Shown piece after piece: positions 43,706-53,982 of a DNA stretch of 64,000 nt. The translations under genes were made by a program, and so were the position numbers. The DNA is from Ahaetulla prasina (lineage: Eukaryota; Chordata; Lepidosauria; Squamata; Colubridae). Every line of letters starts with the position of its first letter. Position 1 is the stretch's first letter. The stretch lies in assembly GCF_028640845.1 (NCBI RefSeq), contig NC_080546.1, positions 78,114,697-78,178,696 of the forward strand, given 5' to 3'. The notes below the pieces were generated by a model. It saw nothing but the letters and a program-made list of their open reading frames with translations. It made no database searches and was not told where the DNA came from.

Positions 43706-44062
43706 ACTCTATTCTATTCTATTCTATTCTATTCTATTCTATTCTATTCTATTCTATTCTATTCTATTCTATTCTATTCTATTCTACTGGGATTTCCATA
43801 TAATCATAGTTGATTGGCTGGAACTCAGACTTCCTTCCTTCCTCTATTCATCTCCTTCCTTCTATCCATGTCCTTCTGTCCTTCCTTCCTTCCTTCCTTC
43901 CTATCTATTCATCTATTCATCTCCTGTTGTACCTTGATGAAGGTATCTTTTCTTTTATGTACACTGAGAGCATAAGCACCAAGATAAATTCCTTCTGTGT
44001 CCAATCACACTTGGCCAATAAAAGAATTCTATTCTATTCTATTCTATTCTATTCTATTCTTT

Positions 44063-45480
44063 CCCCTTTCTTTCACCGATGCCTGGTTTCTCCCCCCTCC
44101 CTCCCTCCAAGCCCTCCGGAGGCCAAAGCACCAGCCGTCGCCGCAGCAGCAGCAGCAGCGAGATTCCTGCAGGTGAGTCTTTCCAGTTTTGGGGAGCTCC
44201 TCTTGACACAGGCGCTTGTGGCAGTGAGAAGCTTCCGTTCCCGCTGTGCAAAAGCGGGGCGGGGGTTGAGGTGACAGAAAGAAAAAAAAAGAAAAAAAGG
44301 GGGATCGCTCGGGAAGGGTCTCTCTCGCCTATCATCCCGAGTGGGGGGGGGGGCGACCCCCACCCGCAGATCTGACTTACAAGCCCGTTTTACACGAGGC
44401 GCAGCGTCCTGTGACGATCGATGGCTTTCGGGGGCGGGGAGGGGAGAGGAGGAGGGGGGGCTGTTCAGACAAAGCAATGCAGCTCCAGGGACGGGGAGGG
44501 GTTGGTGGGAGACCCACGCGAGAAAAGTCACCCCTTCTTTTTTTCTCTCCCCCCCTCCTCCATATACACACACCTCGATGCTGCTAGACTCAGATCGAGG
44601 GGAAGAAGGAAAAAAAGGGGGGGGGAGACGTCAGTGGATCTCCCCAAGGCTTGACAGTACAGGCAGAGATAGAGGAAGGATACACACACACATAGACACC
44701 ACGGGCAGCCTCCGCAAGGCTGGCTCGATTTAATCCTTTCGGGAGCAGCGCTGTCACTACTACAGTATTACTACAGCGTTCCCCCCACCCGCGTCTCCAT
44801 CACGGACGCGGCTTCTGCCGCCGCCGCCGCCGCCGCCTTTACCTCCCGGGATCCAGAACGAGGATCTTTTTCTCAGCGCCGATCCATCCCTTCTTAGCTT
44901 GCCTTCCCCAGGCAAAAAAAAAAACCACCCACCGCCGCCGCCTGGGATGCGACTGCGAGCGCCCAGCGAGGTTGTTGTAGCTGGCAAAACTTCTGCTCCC
45001 TGCCGAAGGAGGCTTTGAGCAAGAAGCAGGCAGGCAGCCAGGCAAAGGGGATCCTTCGGGCGATCCCGGCTTCCCGCAGGTTGAGCTTACCTCGTGGGAG
45101 AACCTTGATCTGGCGGACGATGGATCCCCAAGGAGCAGCAGCAGCAGCGGCGGCATCAGCAGCCCAGCCCGCTCTTCTCAAGCAGCCTCCATTCAGCTCC
45201 GCGCTGCTGCCACACCATGGCAAGGCGAGCGAATTCGAGACCCGCCAGCGATCACATGCTCCCTTCCTGCAACCGGGCAGCCTCGAGTCGAGGGAGGGAG
45301 GGAAGGAGGGGGAGGGAAGGAAGGAGGGAGGGAGGGAGGGAGGGGAGAAGGAAAGCGGGAGAAAGCCTCGCTAGGGGTCCATCCAGCGGCTTTGCAGGGT
45401 TGGAAAAAGGTCCTTCCCTCCCCCCCACCCCAACTTTCACTCAAGATTCACCTGGCACAGCAGCCTATGGGAGGGAGGGG
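44063..45480. promoter_or_regulatory. CpG-island-like block; candidate CRACDL promoter/first exon
   Basis: Abrupt change to GC- and CpG-rich, transposon-free sequence with CCG/GCC and CAG repeats, between microsatellite LINE arrays. Minus-strand donors: CACGAG/GTAAGC with exon end at 45091, and GGGAG/GTAAAG at 44843. A strong plus-strand donor CTGCAG/GTGAGT has its exon end at 44172. In human, CRACDL starts just 3' of TSGA10 on the same strand; here that means minus strand, in this position. No coding exon of CRACDL was recognised. Ala/Pro/Gly-rich frames are composition artefacts. Confidence 0.6.
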
Positions 45481-45485
45481 GAAAA

Positions 45486-46172
45486 TAGAATAGAATTCTT
45501 TATTGGCCAAGTGTGATTGGACACACAAGGAATTTGTCTTTGGTGCATATGCTCTCAGTGTACATAAAAGAAAAGATACCTTCATCAAGAATCAGAACAC
45601 TTGATGATAGTCATAGATAGAATAGAATAGAATAGAATAAAATAGAATAGAATTTTTTATTGGCCAAGTGTGATTGGACACACAAGGAATTGGTCTTGGT
45701 GCATACGCTCCCAGTGTACATAAAAGAAAAGATACGTTCGTCAAGAATTATAAGGTACAACACTTAATGATAGTCATAGGGTACAAATAAGCAATCGGGA
45801 AACAATCAACATCAATATAAATCGTAAGGATACAAGCAACAAAGTTACAGTCATAAGTGGAAGGAGATGGGTGGTGGGAACAATGAGAAGATTAATAGTA
45901 GTGCAGATTTAGTAAATAGTTTGACAGTGTTGAGGGAATTATTTGTTTAGCAGAGTGATGGCGTTTGGGGAAAACTGTTCTTGTGTCTAGTTGTTCTGGT
46001 GTGCAGTGCTCTATAGCATCGTTTTGAGGGTAGGAGTTGAAACAGTTTATTTCCAGGATGCGAGGGGTCTGTAAATATTTTTACAGCCCTCTTCTTGATT
46101 CGTGCAGTATACAGGTCCTCCATGAAAGGCAGGTTGGTAGCCATTGTTTTTTCTGCAGTTCTAATTATCCTC
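45486..46172 (-). mobile_element. Rex1/CR1-L3-like LINE, two stacked 3' ends
   Basis: A first tail (45486-45616, inverse GTGTGATTGGACACACAAGG) is followed by AATAG units (45617-45650). A second, longer copy then follows, with minus-strand RT C-terminus IIRTAEKTMATNLPFMEDLY, FTDPSHPGNKLFQLLPSKR, LHTRTTRHKNSF (46172-45955). The frame is damaged near its end (PQTPSLC instead of PEAITLLNK). Confidence 0.9.
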
Positions 46173-47370
46173 TGAAGAAACCCCAATGTGACATCCTCAT
46201 TGACTTCCTTATATTTGGTTTGGATGAAATGGGGCTTCGATACTTTAAAGCCCTGTGAAGATCAGAGCCAGGTAACAACAGGCTGTGTCTTCCCTCCCAA
46301 AGTGACCAGGCCTTACTAGAAATATTCCCTAGCATCCTTAAATTAGGTTGCAGTGTTCCCAAAAGGTCCCCTCCCCAAATAAAGGTTTTTATTTGTACTA
46401 ATTCTAGAATATTATGGGTTTGTCTAAGGTGGGAGCTTTGCATAAGGTAAGATTTTGACAAAATTATCTTTGACGATATACGACAGATAAGATGTTGATA
46501 CAAGTGTACAAAGCAAATTAAACCAAATGTATTTCAAACAGAACCACACGGCGCAGTTATGAATATAACCATGGCACATATAAAACAGAGAAAGCTCAGT
46601 GGCAGTTCAGGGTGGCACATAACGTGAAAGTTAATTAAATATTTAAAACTTACTATAAGTGTAGTACCTCAATAACTAACATATAGATGTCCTTCTCAGG
46701 AAGAAGAAATGGCAGATTAAAGACAGCTCTGCCAAGAGCAAAGCTGACAATTACAGCAAAGAAGGAAGAGCCAGTTGGGGGTAGACAGGTTCTTTGAAGT
46801 TTCTCCAGATAAGGAGAGGACGGGAGATAACCCACATGTGCTCCAAACAGTTGTTCTTTGCCAAGAAACTGCAAGGCAGCAGATCCTGGCAGGTTTTGAG
46901 AACTGGGAGACGATGGGAATAGTTGCCTTTCTCACAACTGTGGTTGGCAACTTTTAAAGGACACTAGGTTCTCAAACTTCCTTTTATAATCACATTCAGA
47001 AATACCACTCCACATTGTTGCTTAGGGCTCACACAACAGGTTTTAATCCACATTAATAGATTAACGGAAAAGTACAAAGATAATCAAGGTGTAAAACTGA
47101 TTTCACTGATGCCGGCTGCCTTGCTTGTTGTCTTCTGTGGGAAGGCAAGGTCACAAACCAAATCCATTCTATTTGTCTCAACTCTCCGAAATCTTCATTT
47201 TTTCTCTCTCCAGGAACTAAGTCACAATGAACAGTAGCATTTTGGTTATCTTTTATCCTGGCTCAAGCAAATCAGAATTCCTTGGTTATCTAAACAATGC
47301 AAAGTGAGGGATAATTGCAAGTGAAAAACACACGTGGTCCCATTTTCCATTATGTCTGACAGAATTTTGT
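46173..47370. other. no gene recognised; possible old repeat
   Basis: Short minus-strand frames (e.g. 46874-46653) without recognisable domains. Nothing else in the window matches this stretch. Confidence 0.35.
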
Positions 47371-47378
47371 CATCAGAC

Positions 47379-48035
47379 CAGGGGTGAAATGCTCCCAGTT
47401 TGGACTGGATCAGCTGATCCGGTAGCAATGGCAGCTGGTGGTTCGGAGAACCGATAGCAAAAATCCCTGGACCCCCCACCATGCACAGCTGAGCCACGTG
47501 ATTATCAGAGCCTTTTTTTTTACTTTTAAAAACATTTTTAAACAACCTCTTCTGCCTTTTAAAGGGTTAAAACTAGACTCTGACAATCCCAGCTGAGGTG
47601 CCTGATCATCAAAAGCTTTTTTTTTTCTTTTTAAAGCGTTTTTGAAATGGTAAAAAAGCTGAAGCCTGTAGACAAAAAATGGGGTGGGGGGTTCGTTTGA
47701 GAGAAAGAGAGAGAGAGAGAGAGGAAGGAAGGAAGGAAGGAAGGAAGGAAGGAAGGAAGGAAGGAAGGAAGGAAGGAAGGAAGGAAGAGGGAGGGAGGAA
47801 GGAAGGACTACAAACCTGGCACTAGACGCAGCTTCAGAGGATAATCCAGGGCTGGAAGGGACCTGGAGGTCATCTAGTCCAACCCTGCTCCAGCAGGACA
47901 TTGTGAGTTTCTGTCTTTTGATCCCCCAATCACATAGCCATGCCAACCCAGTCACATGACCCTCCCCATCAAGCCATGCCCCCACCAAGCCATGCCCACA
48001 GAACCGGTAGGCAAGAAATTTAGATTTCACCACTG
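47379..48035. mobile_element. 657-bp hAT-like element with exact 8-bp duplication
   Basis: Starts CAGGGGTGAAATGCTCCC and ends TTAGATTTCACCACTG. Exact CATCAGAC at 47371-47378 and 48036-48043. The interior holds a GAGA then (GGAA)n tract (47700-47786) and a CR1-like 3' segment (AGGGACCTGGAGGTCATC, TAGTCCAACCCTGCTCC), apparently captured, since 61-290 has the same arrangement. The frame 48033-47410 reads through the repeat and is not a gene. Confidence 0.92.
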
Positions 48036-48191
48036 CATCAGACTCATATTTACTGGCTTCAGATGTGTCTACCCAAGTATGCCCTTTACATTCCTAACTT
48101 CTACTGGTCCACCTGCCTTCACAACCAAGAAGTTTCAGCCTCTATTCTACGGAGGAATTCCAACATTAAACAGAAGTATTATATCTAGGCT

Positions 48192-49153
48192 CGTGATGGT
48201 GAACCTATGGCACGTGTGCTGGAAGTGGCATGCAGAGCCATCCAGGCACGCGAGCCGTCACCCATTGCTCTTTCAGGTTCCGGCGCACTGGCCAGCTGGT
48301 CTTCACACACACTGGAGCGCCACTGTCATGTCCCCTCCCCCTCCAGCGACCGGGTCTAGGAAGTCCGTATCAAGCGTGGTCACAAAGCCTCTGCAGCTTT
48401 GCCAAATTCCTTTCAGATGTCTCAGGGCAGGCAGGAATCCAAGTTGTGACTTCAGCAAACGAAAGGAGACTTTGCTTGACTCAAAGTTGCTTGACTCAAG
48501 CTGATCCTTTATATAGGCTGTGGGATGTGGCTCCATGACTCAGCACTTATCCAGGCCTGCCCCTCCCTTCCTTCTGCTGACGTCGCCTCTCAGATCTCCA
48601 GAAGCGGGGATCCGTCCACTGTGAATTCCCTTCTTCTGGATCTGCTGCCGGTAATTCTAGCACGTGGCTGGCTCCCTGCTCACATGCTGTAGGAGTGAGG
48701 TTTGTTTGTTCATTCCTGACATTCTGTCCGGGCATGGGGCCAAGGCTGGGGGCTGGAGGCTGGAGGCATGCCAGGCCATTCCTCTTCATTATCAGACTCT
48801 GAATCTGATAGCAGGCCCGGGAGGCGACAGGAGGGACCCGGCTGAGGAGAGGAGGGAGGGCGAGGCACAACAGCCACAAACAGGAAGAGCAGCTGCCTAG
48901 TGCGCATGCAAGCGCCGGGAAGATGATCTTCCGGTTTCCGGTTGGTGTATGTGCACCAGCCAACTGGTCTTTGCATGTGCGCATGCGTTCCAGAAAGCAG
49001 AAGACCAGGTGGCCAGTGCATATGCGCGTGCCAGAAACCGGAAAATCATCTTCCCGGCACACGCATGCGTGCCAGGTGGCTGCTCTTCCGGTTTCTGGAA
49101 CATGCACACACCCCGTTTCGGCACTCGGTGCTGAAAAGGTTCACCAGCATTAA
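48192..49153. mobile_element. hAT-like element hosting a solo LTR, exact duplication
   Basis: Starts CGTGATGGTGAACCTATGG and ends AAAAGGTTCACCAGCATTAA. TCTAGGCT at 48184-48191 and 49154-49161. The interior right half is alternating GCGCATG/CATGCGC. A solo LTR is inserted at 48324-48872. Confidence 0.88.
48324..48872 (-). mobile_element. solo LTR (5-bp duplication GCCAC)
   Basis: Same family as 26223-26749. Minus strand starts TGTTGTGCCTCG and ends GGGGACATGACA. Exact GCCAC at 48319-48323 and 48873-48877. Minus TATATAAAGG box at about 48516. The U3-like part holds a long minus frame with PQPGPS and acidic SDSESDNEEE. Confidence 0.9.
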
Positions 49154-49204
49154 TCTAGGCTATACAAAGCCCTGACATTTCATTTTAATTGTATTTTGTA
49201 TTGT

Positions 49205-49292
49205 TTGTTTTATTCTGCCTGTACACCGCCCTGAGTCCTTCGGGAGAAGGGCGGTATTAAAATCAAATAAATAAAATAAAATAAAATAAAAT
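49205..49292 (+). mobile_element. L2 LINE 3' tail
   Basis: GCCTGTACACCGCCCTGAGT, TTCGGGAGAAGGGCGGTATT, then AAATAAAATAAAAT. The same tail as 5735 and 17909 copies, severely truncated. Confidence 0.88.
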
Positions 49293-49885
49293 GCATGATA
49301 TATTTGTCAATGACTATTAGTCCTAATAGATAAGTGTGTCTATATTGAACTTATATTGCCAGGTCGTTCTGTCTTTTATAAGGTCTTTTGAAGGGAAGCT
49401 TTTCCAAGGAAACGCTCCAGCCTTCCATATTCCTTTTATCTTAGTGACAGCAATACTCAGAATTTTCACTGAACTCCAGAGAAACCGACAAGTTAAAGCA
49501 AAAAAATATTTTCTTTTCTTAAAATACTTTCTCAATCAGCAGGATTTGGTCAGACAGGAATACCTACAGCGTGGTAGTTCAATTTGTCTGAACTTCCAGA
49601 AGGAACGTGGAACCCCTTTTGTCAGCCCTCACCTGGTATGTGACCTTGGTATGTGACCTTGCCTTCGCACAGAACTTGCAATTTGCTTCAACAATCTTCC
49701 TTTCACATGACTTCTGAAACCACCGGGCAGAGTTTAAAGTAGCTCGTTGGGTCTCAGAAGGGTACTTTTCGGAACTGTAGTACAGGCAGCAGCAGTTGTG
49801 CGTGCCATTCAGGAATGGTACTTCAGAAGGAAATACTGCCATTTATCTGAAATGGTATAGACAAGTCATTTATCTCAACTGGCGT
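49293..49885. other. no gene recognised
   Basis: Two overlapping frames (49336-49656 plus; 49842-49579 minus, 87 residues with CCCLYYSSEKYPSE) have no motif I recognise. Might be an old element. Confidence 0.3.
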
Positions 49886-49887
49886 AA

Positions 49888-49968
49888 GGTTGCCCCTTTG
49901 AGCAGAGGGTTGGACTAGAAGACCTCCAAGGTCCCTTCCAACTCTATTATTCTATATTCTGTGTTCTA
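49888..49968 (+). mobile_element. CR1 LINE 3' terminus
   Basis: GCAGAGGGTTGGACTAGAAG, ACCTCCAAGGTCCCTTCC, AACTCTATTATTCTATATTC. Only the last 80 bp of CR1. Confidence 0.9.
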
Positions 49969-50443
49969 TCAAAGGACAGAGTCTTCAAAGAACTGCTAGT
50001 AAACTCCCCCCAGAGTCAATCCAATCAGCGGCTACTGCTAATGCGCTTAAACATGTCATTCTTTGAAAGATAAGAGGTGGCACAGAGACAAAAGAGTATC
50101 AACAACTAAAATCTCTCTAACCATCAAATTGGTTTAAATCCAAAGGCCTGAATCCTCATTCACCTTTTGTTTTGGCTGACTTTTGGAGAAAACCGTGTAA
50201 GAGACTTCGGTGATGGAACTTGTTACTATGGGTGATGTCTTTTTTTTTTTTTTAAACATGCACAGATCCAGGTATATAATGAAAACCAGAAAATATATAT
50301 AATGAAAACCAGAATTCACTTTCTCTGCAATGCAGTAAGAATATAGGTAATACACACTTGCCAAAGCTAAATTTTCTTGGTGCCATAAAAGAAAGCAGAT
50401 ATTATATGTTGGAGCTATGAAAAAAAAAACATTTGTGTAAAAA
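49969..50443. other. no gene seen
   Basis: Contains a T-run (50239-50253) and a local repeat GAAAACCAGAA(A/T) with ATATAATGAAAACC around 50278-50315. Confidence 0.4.
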
Positions 50444-50790
50444 GGTAAAGGTTCCCCTCGCACATATGTGCTGGTCATTCCTGACTCTAGGGGGCGGTGC
50501 TCATCTCCGTTTCAAAGCCAAAGAGCCAGCGCTGTCCGAAGACATCTCCGTGGTCATGTGGCTGGCACGACTCAAAGCCAAAGGCGCACAGAATGCTGTT
50601 ACCTTTCCACCAAAGATGGTCCCTATTTTTCTACTTGCATTGTTTATGTGCTTTCGAACTGCTAGGTTGGCAGAAGCTGGGGCAAGTAACAGGAGCTCAT
50701 CCCGTTATGCAGCACTAGGGATTCGAACTGGTGAACTGCCGACCTTTCGATTGGCAAGTTCAGCATCTAAGCCACTGCATCCCTATTTCT
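50444..50790 (-). mobile_element. tRNA-derived SINE (1078 family)
   Basis: Inverse copy: AAAGGTTCCCCTCGCACATA at the left, TCATGTGGCTGGCACGACTC, GGGATTCGAACTGGTGAACT, CTAAGCCACTGCATCCC at the right. Confidence 0.9.
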
Positions 50791-50992
50791 GTGTAGGACC
50801 CTTCAAATTTGGTCCACTATATTAAGGCAACTTCCCTCTATTTATTGAAAGTGCATCTGTATATGCCAATCAAATTGGTACTGTTCATTTATAATCAGAT
50901 GTTTGTGTCATTTTCAACTTGGTCTTAAGTTTTCATTGCGTTAATATTTTTTAACTCATTTGTCTTGATTTGGTTTTCATTATGTAGTTTAT

Positions 50993-51277
50993 GCCGTGTA
51001 ACGGGGTGAGCTCCCGTTACTTGTCCCAGCTTCTGCCAACCTACCAGTTTCGAAAGCACGTAAAAATGCAAGTAGAAAAAATAGGGACCACCTTTGGTGG
51101 GAAGATAACAGCGTTCCGTGAGCCTTTGGCGTTGAGTCATGCCGGCCACATGACCACGGAGACGTCTTCGGACAGCGCTGGCTCTTCGGCTTTGAAACGG
51201 AGAGGAGCACCGCCCCCTAGAGTCGCCAACGACTAGCACATATGTGCAAGGGGAACCTTTACCTTTATCTTTTATGC
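50993..51277 (+). mobile_element. tRNA-derived SINE (1078 family), 5'-truncated
   Basis: GCCGTGTAACGGGGTGAGCT through TCATGCCGGCCACATGACC to ACATATGTGCAAGGGGAACC and ACCTTTATC. The tRNA head is missing. Opposite orientation to 50444-50790, 200 bp away. Confidence 0.9.
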
Positions 51278-51590
51278 AGTTTTAGGATTAGTATGGAGAA
51301 TAGATTACATTGTAGGTGATAGATATGTAGAAATATTGAACATTCAAAAGGGTTCACAAAAGCATTTAAGTGCCATTGTAAATTATATGGACCATTGTAC
51401 TTATCTGATCTTGCTTTTCCACCAATAAACTGTTAAAGAGAATCAAAGTTACAGGTAAGGAACCTTGGTTTGCCTTTAAAATTAGTATTTTTATAAGGTG
51501 AATAGCAAGTATTGAATGGTTGCTGATAAAGTTTTCCTTTACTAGGAATCCAGCTATATCTTTCAGTGGTTTAAACCATGCCTGATCAGA
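51278..51590. other. no gene seen
   Basis: AT-rich spacer without recognised elements. Confidence 0.35.
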
Positions 51591-51862
51591 ATGCCTGGTT
51601 TTAAGAGGTAGATGCTAGGAATTTTCCAATTCCTAGTTTTTGTAGATGACCTGGCTGAGCCTGAGGGAGGGGCCAAGTGCATCATCAGCTTTGAGCCCCT
51701 TCCCACATAAAACAGATCTAAGTTCAATCCACCTTGAATTCTGTTGACTCGTATCTACCACCACTTTGCTTTGATTATTCAGATTCTTGTAGAGAACTTC
51801 AGTTTGCAATAAACCTATATATTCATTTCAACTGCCTGGACTCTTGATTTTCTGCATTTGAC
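51591..51862 (+). mobile_element. possible LTR fragment
   Basis: Starts TGCCTGGTTTTAAG and ends CTGCATTTGACA. An ACATAAAACAG box (51705) is followed by AATAAACC (51809) and a short U5-like stretch, which is the order of an LTR promoter and polyadenylation signal. No internal region or target duplication found. Could equally be another repeat. Confidence 0.35.
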
Positions 51863-52274
51863 AAGTTGTTTTAGCTTCCAAAGTGGTTCTTCATATATGC
51901 AAAGTCCACTGGAGTTGGGCAGCTTACAAGTCCAAATAAGTAAATTTCTTGTTGTTGAAACAAATGTTCAGGTCATTTGTTTTTTGCTTTTGTGAGCTAT
52001 TCCAATCTATTAGAGATGCAACAATTTCAGTGCACTCTGGAATTAATCTTCTCCATTAAATTAAAGTTTCAGGCTGGTCTTTGGTTTATACACATCTCAG
52101 GTTCAGGTTCTATAAAGATTAATACCCTCTTGTATCAGATACAATTTTTGAAGGATCAATTCAAGGAAAGGTAGCAACTTATTTTACATTTAGCCGTCAC
52201 CCTTTCGTTGAATGTTGTTTCTATACAACCAAATGTTTGTGATATCAAGAGAAATAGACATTACCAAACATGTA
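51863..52274. other. no gene seen
   Basis: Frame 51977-52174 has no recognised motif. Confidence 0.35.
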
Positions 52275-52275
52275 C

Positions 52276-52622
52276 AAGTAGTCCTCAACTTACAACCACA
52301 ATTGAGCCCAAAATTTCTGTTAAGACATTTCTTGCCATAGTTGTTAAGTGAATCACTGCAGCTGATAAATTTGTATCCCAGTTGCTAAATGAATCTGGCT
52401 TCCACATTGACTTTGCTTGTCAGAAAGAAGTGATTGCATGACCTTGGGACACAGCGATGGTCATAAGTATGAACCAGTTGCCAAGCTTCTGAATTTTGAT
52501 CACATGATTGTGGGGATGCTGCGAAGATTCTAACTGTGAAAAACGGTCATAAGTCACTTTTTTCCAGTACTGTTGCAACTTTGGTCACTAAATGAACCGT
52601 TGTAAGTCGAGGACTGCCTGTA
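52276..52622 (+). mobile_element. Tc1/mariner-like MITE
   Basis: AAGTAGTCCTCAACTTACAAC to AACCGTTGTAAGTCGAGGAC, TGCCTGTA. Interior TTTTGATCACATGATTGTGGG. Full-length but with deletions near 52325. Confidence 0.85.
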
Positions 52623-52724
52623 TTCCCCTTCCCCTCGCCTCAGGTGAGATCATTCCACTACCTGAGAGGGTTTAATGTTCTATCTCATCTACACAAATGA
52701 GAACTTCAGGCAGGCATCGTCAGG

Positions 52725-53847
52725 AAGTATCCTTTTCAGTCTGCAAGCTTCCTAACAAACAGGAAGCAGCAGGTGAAGCTAAGCAAGATCACATCAAATA
52801 CCTGTACAATTAGCACAGGGGCTCCCCAAGGCTGTGTGTTCTCCCCACTTCTCTTCTCTCTGTATACCAATGACTGCATCTCCAATGATCCATTTGTTAA
52901 GCTACTGAAGTTCGCAGATGATACAACAGTAATTGGTCTCATTCGAGACAATGACGAATCCGCATATAGACGAGAGGTCGAACGACTAGCCTTGTGGTGC
53001 AACCAAAACAATCTGGAACTGAACACACTCAAAACCGTAGAAATGGTGGTAGACTTTAGGAGAAACCCTTCCATACTTCCACCTCTCACAATTCTAGACA
53101 ACACAGTATCAACAGTAGAAACCTTCAAATTTCTAGGTTCTATCATATCGCAAGATCTAAAATGGACAGCTAACATCAAAAACATCATTAAAAAAGGACA
53201 AGAAAGAATGTTCTTTCTGCGACAACTCAGTAAGCTCAAACTGCCCAAGGAGCTGCTGATTCAGTTCTACAGAGGAATTATTGAGTCTGTCATTTGCATC
53301 TCTATAACTGTCTGGTTCGGTTCTGCAACCCAACAAGAAAAACACAGACTTCAGAGGATAATTAGAACTGCAGAAAAAATAATTGCTACCAACCTGCCTT
53401 CCATTGAGGACCTGTATACTGCACGAATCAAGAAGAGGGCCATGAAAATATTTACAGATCCCTCGCATCCTGGACATAAACTGTTTCAACTCCTACCCTC
53501 AAAACGACGCTATAGAGCACTGCACACCAGAACAACTAGACACAAGAACAGTTTTTTCCCCGAGGCCATCACTCTGCTAAACAAATAATTCCATCAACAC
53601 TGTCAAACTATGTACTGAATCTGCACTACTATTAATCGTCTCATAGTTCCCATCACCAATCTCTTTCCACTTATGACTGTATGACTATAACTTGTTGCTG
53701 GCAATCCTTATGATTTATATTGATATATTGACCATCAATAGTGTTGTAAATGTTGTACCTTGATGAACGTATCTTTTCTTTTATGTACACTGAGAGCATA
53801 TGCACCAAGACCAATTCCTTGTGTGTCCAATCACACTTGGCCAATAA
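52725..53847 (+). mobile_element. Rex1/CR1-L3-like LINE, 3' third, with intact frame
   Basis: Frame 52773-53588 (271 residues, no stops) encodes RT motifs TGAPQGCVFSPLLFSLYTND and LKFADDTTVIGL (catalytic FADD intact), then FLGSIISQDLKW, ESVICISITVWFGSATQQE and the C-terminus PSKRRYRALHTRTTRHKNSF then ending LLNK. A 260-bp 3' UTR ends GTGTGTCCAATCACACTTGG then CCAATAAAATTC and TTCTA repeats. Lacks the endonuclease and first RT motifs, so not autonomous, but looks young. The window's other L3-like tails match this 3' end. Confidence 0.94.
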
Positions 53848-53947
53848 AATTCTATTCTATTCTATTCTATTCTATTCTATTCTATTCTATTCTGTTCTGT
53901 TCTGTTCTGTTCTGTTCTGTTCTGTTCTGTTCTGTTCTATTCTATTC
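53848..53947. repeat. compound (TTCTA)n(TTCTG)n(TTCTA)n microsatellite
   Basis: About 9 TTCTA units, then 9 TTCTG units, then 2 TTCTA units directly after the LINE polyadenylation-like end. The TTCTG block shows a variant unit spread locally by slippage. Confidence 0.96.
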
Positions 53948-53982
53948 AACATTTTGTGAACAGTCACAAAATGACTGTTACA

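Larger units (their letters stand above)
41991..44062. repeat. higher-order tandem array, about 970-bp unit
   Basis: Units start at TACCTTGATG at 41991, 42961 and 43930 (spacing 970 and 969). Each full unit holds: L3-like LINE tail, (TTCTA)n, CTGGGATTTCCATATAA spacer, (TTCC)n, second LINE tail, BovB 3' fragment, (AAC)n, second (TTCTA)n, the same spacer, short (TTCC)n. The third unit stops in (TTCTA)n at the CpG island. Copies look nearly identical outside microsatellites. Confidence 0.94.

Noticed and set aside
41991..44062. CRISPR-like regular repeats
   Set aside because: The regular spacing comes from microsatellites and 970-bp tandem units in a vertebrate genome; no short direct repeats with unique spacers.
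45119..45374. Plus-strand frame starting MDPQG with an Ala run
   Set aside because: Composition of a CpG island with GCA/GCG repeats and a GGGA repeat; no homology recognised and minus-strand donors fit the expected gene better.
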